Assembly: GCA_047975295.1 (NCBI GenBank)
Contig: JBKEDH010000142.1
Coordinates: 1-14,514, forward strand
Length of the DNA stretch: 14,514 nucleotides
Reading direction: 5' to 3'
From: JBKEDH01 sp047975295
GTDB lineage: Bacteria > Bacteroidota > Bacteroidia > Flavobacteriales > Flavobacteriaceae
Shown: positions 14,192 to 14,514 of the stretch, piece by piece
How the letters are laid out: every line of letters begins with the position of its first letter
Numbering within the stretch: position 1 is the first letter of the stretch
The notes under the pieces: generated by a model
What the model was told of the DNA's origin: nothing
What the model saw: the letters and a program-made list of their open reading frames with translations, nothing else
Database searches by the model: none
Program-made: the position numbers and the translations under genes

Positions 14192-14318
14192 GGCTATGAA
14201 CAGTTGGGGATTTTACGCCCTAACTTTTCGGTTTAACATTGACCTTTGTTTTATATTTGTGTTTTTGTTTTATCACTTTCGCCCCAATTGTTTATAGCCA
14301 TTGTTAGCGGTAGTATTT
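14192..14318. repeat. Structured spacer C of the cassette-like array
   Basis: Long hairpin arms GGCTATGAACAGTTGGGG (14192-14209) and CCCCAATTGTTTATAGCC (14282-14299) pair at 16 of 18 positions. The two exceptions are wobble-compatible in one strand. The spacer is 72 nt. The motif TGTTAGCGGTAGTATTT follows immediately (14302-14318). Confidence 0.75.
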
Positions 14319-14514
14319 ATTTACAAATTCGTTTATATTAAAATCATAAACTGATTTATGCTTTTCTTTAACTATTTCTAAGAATAGGTCTTTATTATTA
14401 ATTTTTTCCAATAAAGGAAGTATATAGTCTTTAAAATCTGGAATAATATGTTCATATAGAAATTTGTCAAAATCACTTTCTCTAAATATTACATACCAAT
14501 CTGCCCAACCAAAA
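14304..14514 (-). CDS. C-terminal part of a hypothetical protein, cut by the window edge
   Basis: An uninterrupted minus-strand frame enters from the right edge (first full codon 14511-14513) and runs 69 codons to TAA at 14304-14306. It reads FGWADWYVIFRESDFDKF at the edge and ends DFNINEFVNKYYR. It has no start inside the window. It is rich in aromatic, Lys and Asp/Glu residues, like the neighbouring array genes. The last codons, AAA TAC TAC CGC TAA, lie inside the shared 17-bp motif, so the motif supplies both the C-terminus and the stop. I do not recognise the family. Confidence 0.65.
   Translation of the reverse strand, partial: FGWADWYVIFRESDFDKFLYEHIIPDFKDYILPLLEKINNKDLFLEIVKEKHKSVYDFNINEFVNKYYR

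Overview
The window looks like chromosomal DNA of a Bacteroidota bacterium, most likely Flavobacteriia. The reasons are low GC, start codons without a Shine-Dalgarno sequence, promoter elements of the TAnnTTTG type, and several recognisable gene types: a Bacteroidota-style SSS symporter, a 636-aa HtpG, an ECF sigma factor paired with a small four-helix membrane protein, and the long form of the NIF3 protein. The genus cannot be read from the sequence.

Layout. 1-1887: a sodium:solute symporter (+) whose 3' end overlaps a convergent CoA-binding Rossmann protein (-). 2026-3215: a stand-alone fabH (-), followed by a truncated MITE-like repeat and an intrinsic terminator. 3232-5700: htpG (+), preceded by 464 bp of non-coding DNA with a degenerate tandem duplication and a candidate sigma-54 type promoter, and followed by a terminator. 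5818-6997: a two-gene ECF sigma factor / membrane protein operon (+). 7024-7274: a long inverted repeat and a complete 161-bp MITE-like element with terminal inverted repeats and a TTA target duplication. 7296-9239: NIF3-family protein plus a coiled-coil protein that has lost its zinc-ribbon cysteines, ending in a strong terminator. 9276-10789: O-methyltransferase and kdsA (+). 10803-11846: mltG (-), convergent with kdsA.

From 11939 to the right edge the character changes. Four consecutive genes lie on the minus strand (a lipoprotein, an acidic hypothetical protein, a DUF4304-like protein and a gene cut by the window edge). Sampled lines are AT-richer than the core genes, and the genes are separated by structured, palindrome-bearing spacers. 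Two gene/spacer boundaries share an identical 17-bp motif (TGTTAGCGGTAGTATTT on the plus strand). Three of the four genes use a GCTAA at or next to that kind of motif as their stop. This resembles an array of exchangeable gene cassettes and is the most unusual part of the window. No recombinase is visible and the motif does not match the canonical integron attC core.

The core genes are mostly housekeeping: fatty-acid initiation (fabH), chaperone (htpG), Kdo synthesis for LPS (kdsA) and peptidoglycan strand termination (mltG). No CRISPR array, tRNA, rRNA or transposase gene was seen.
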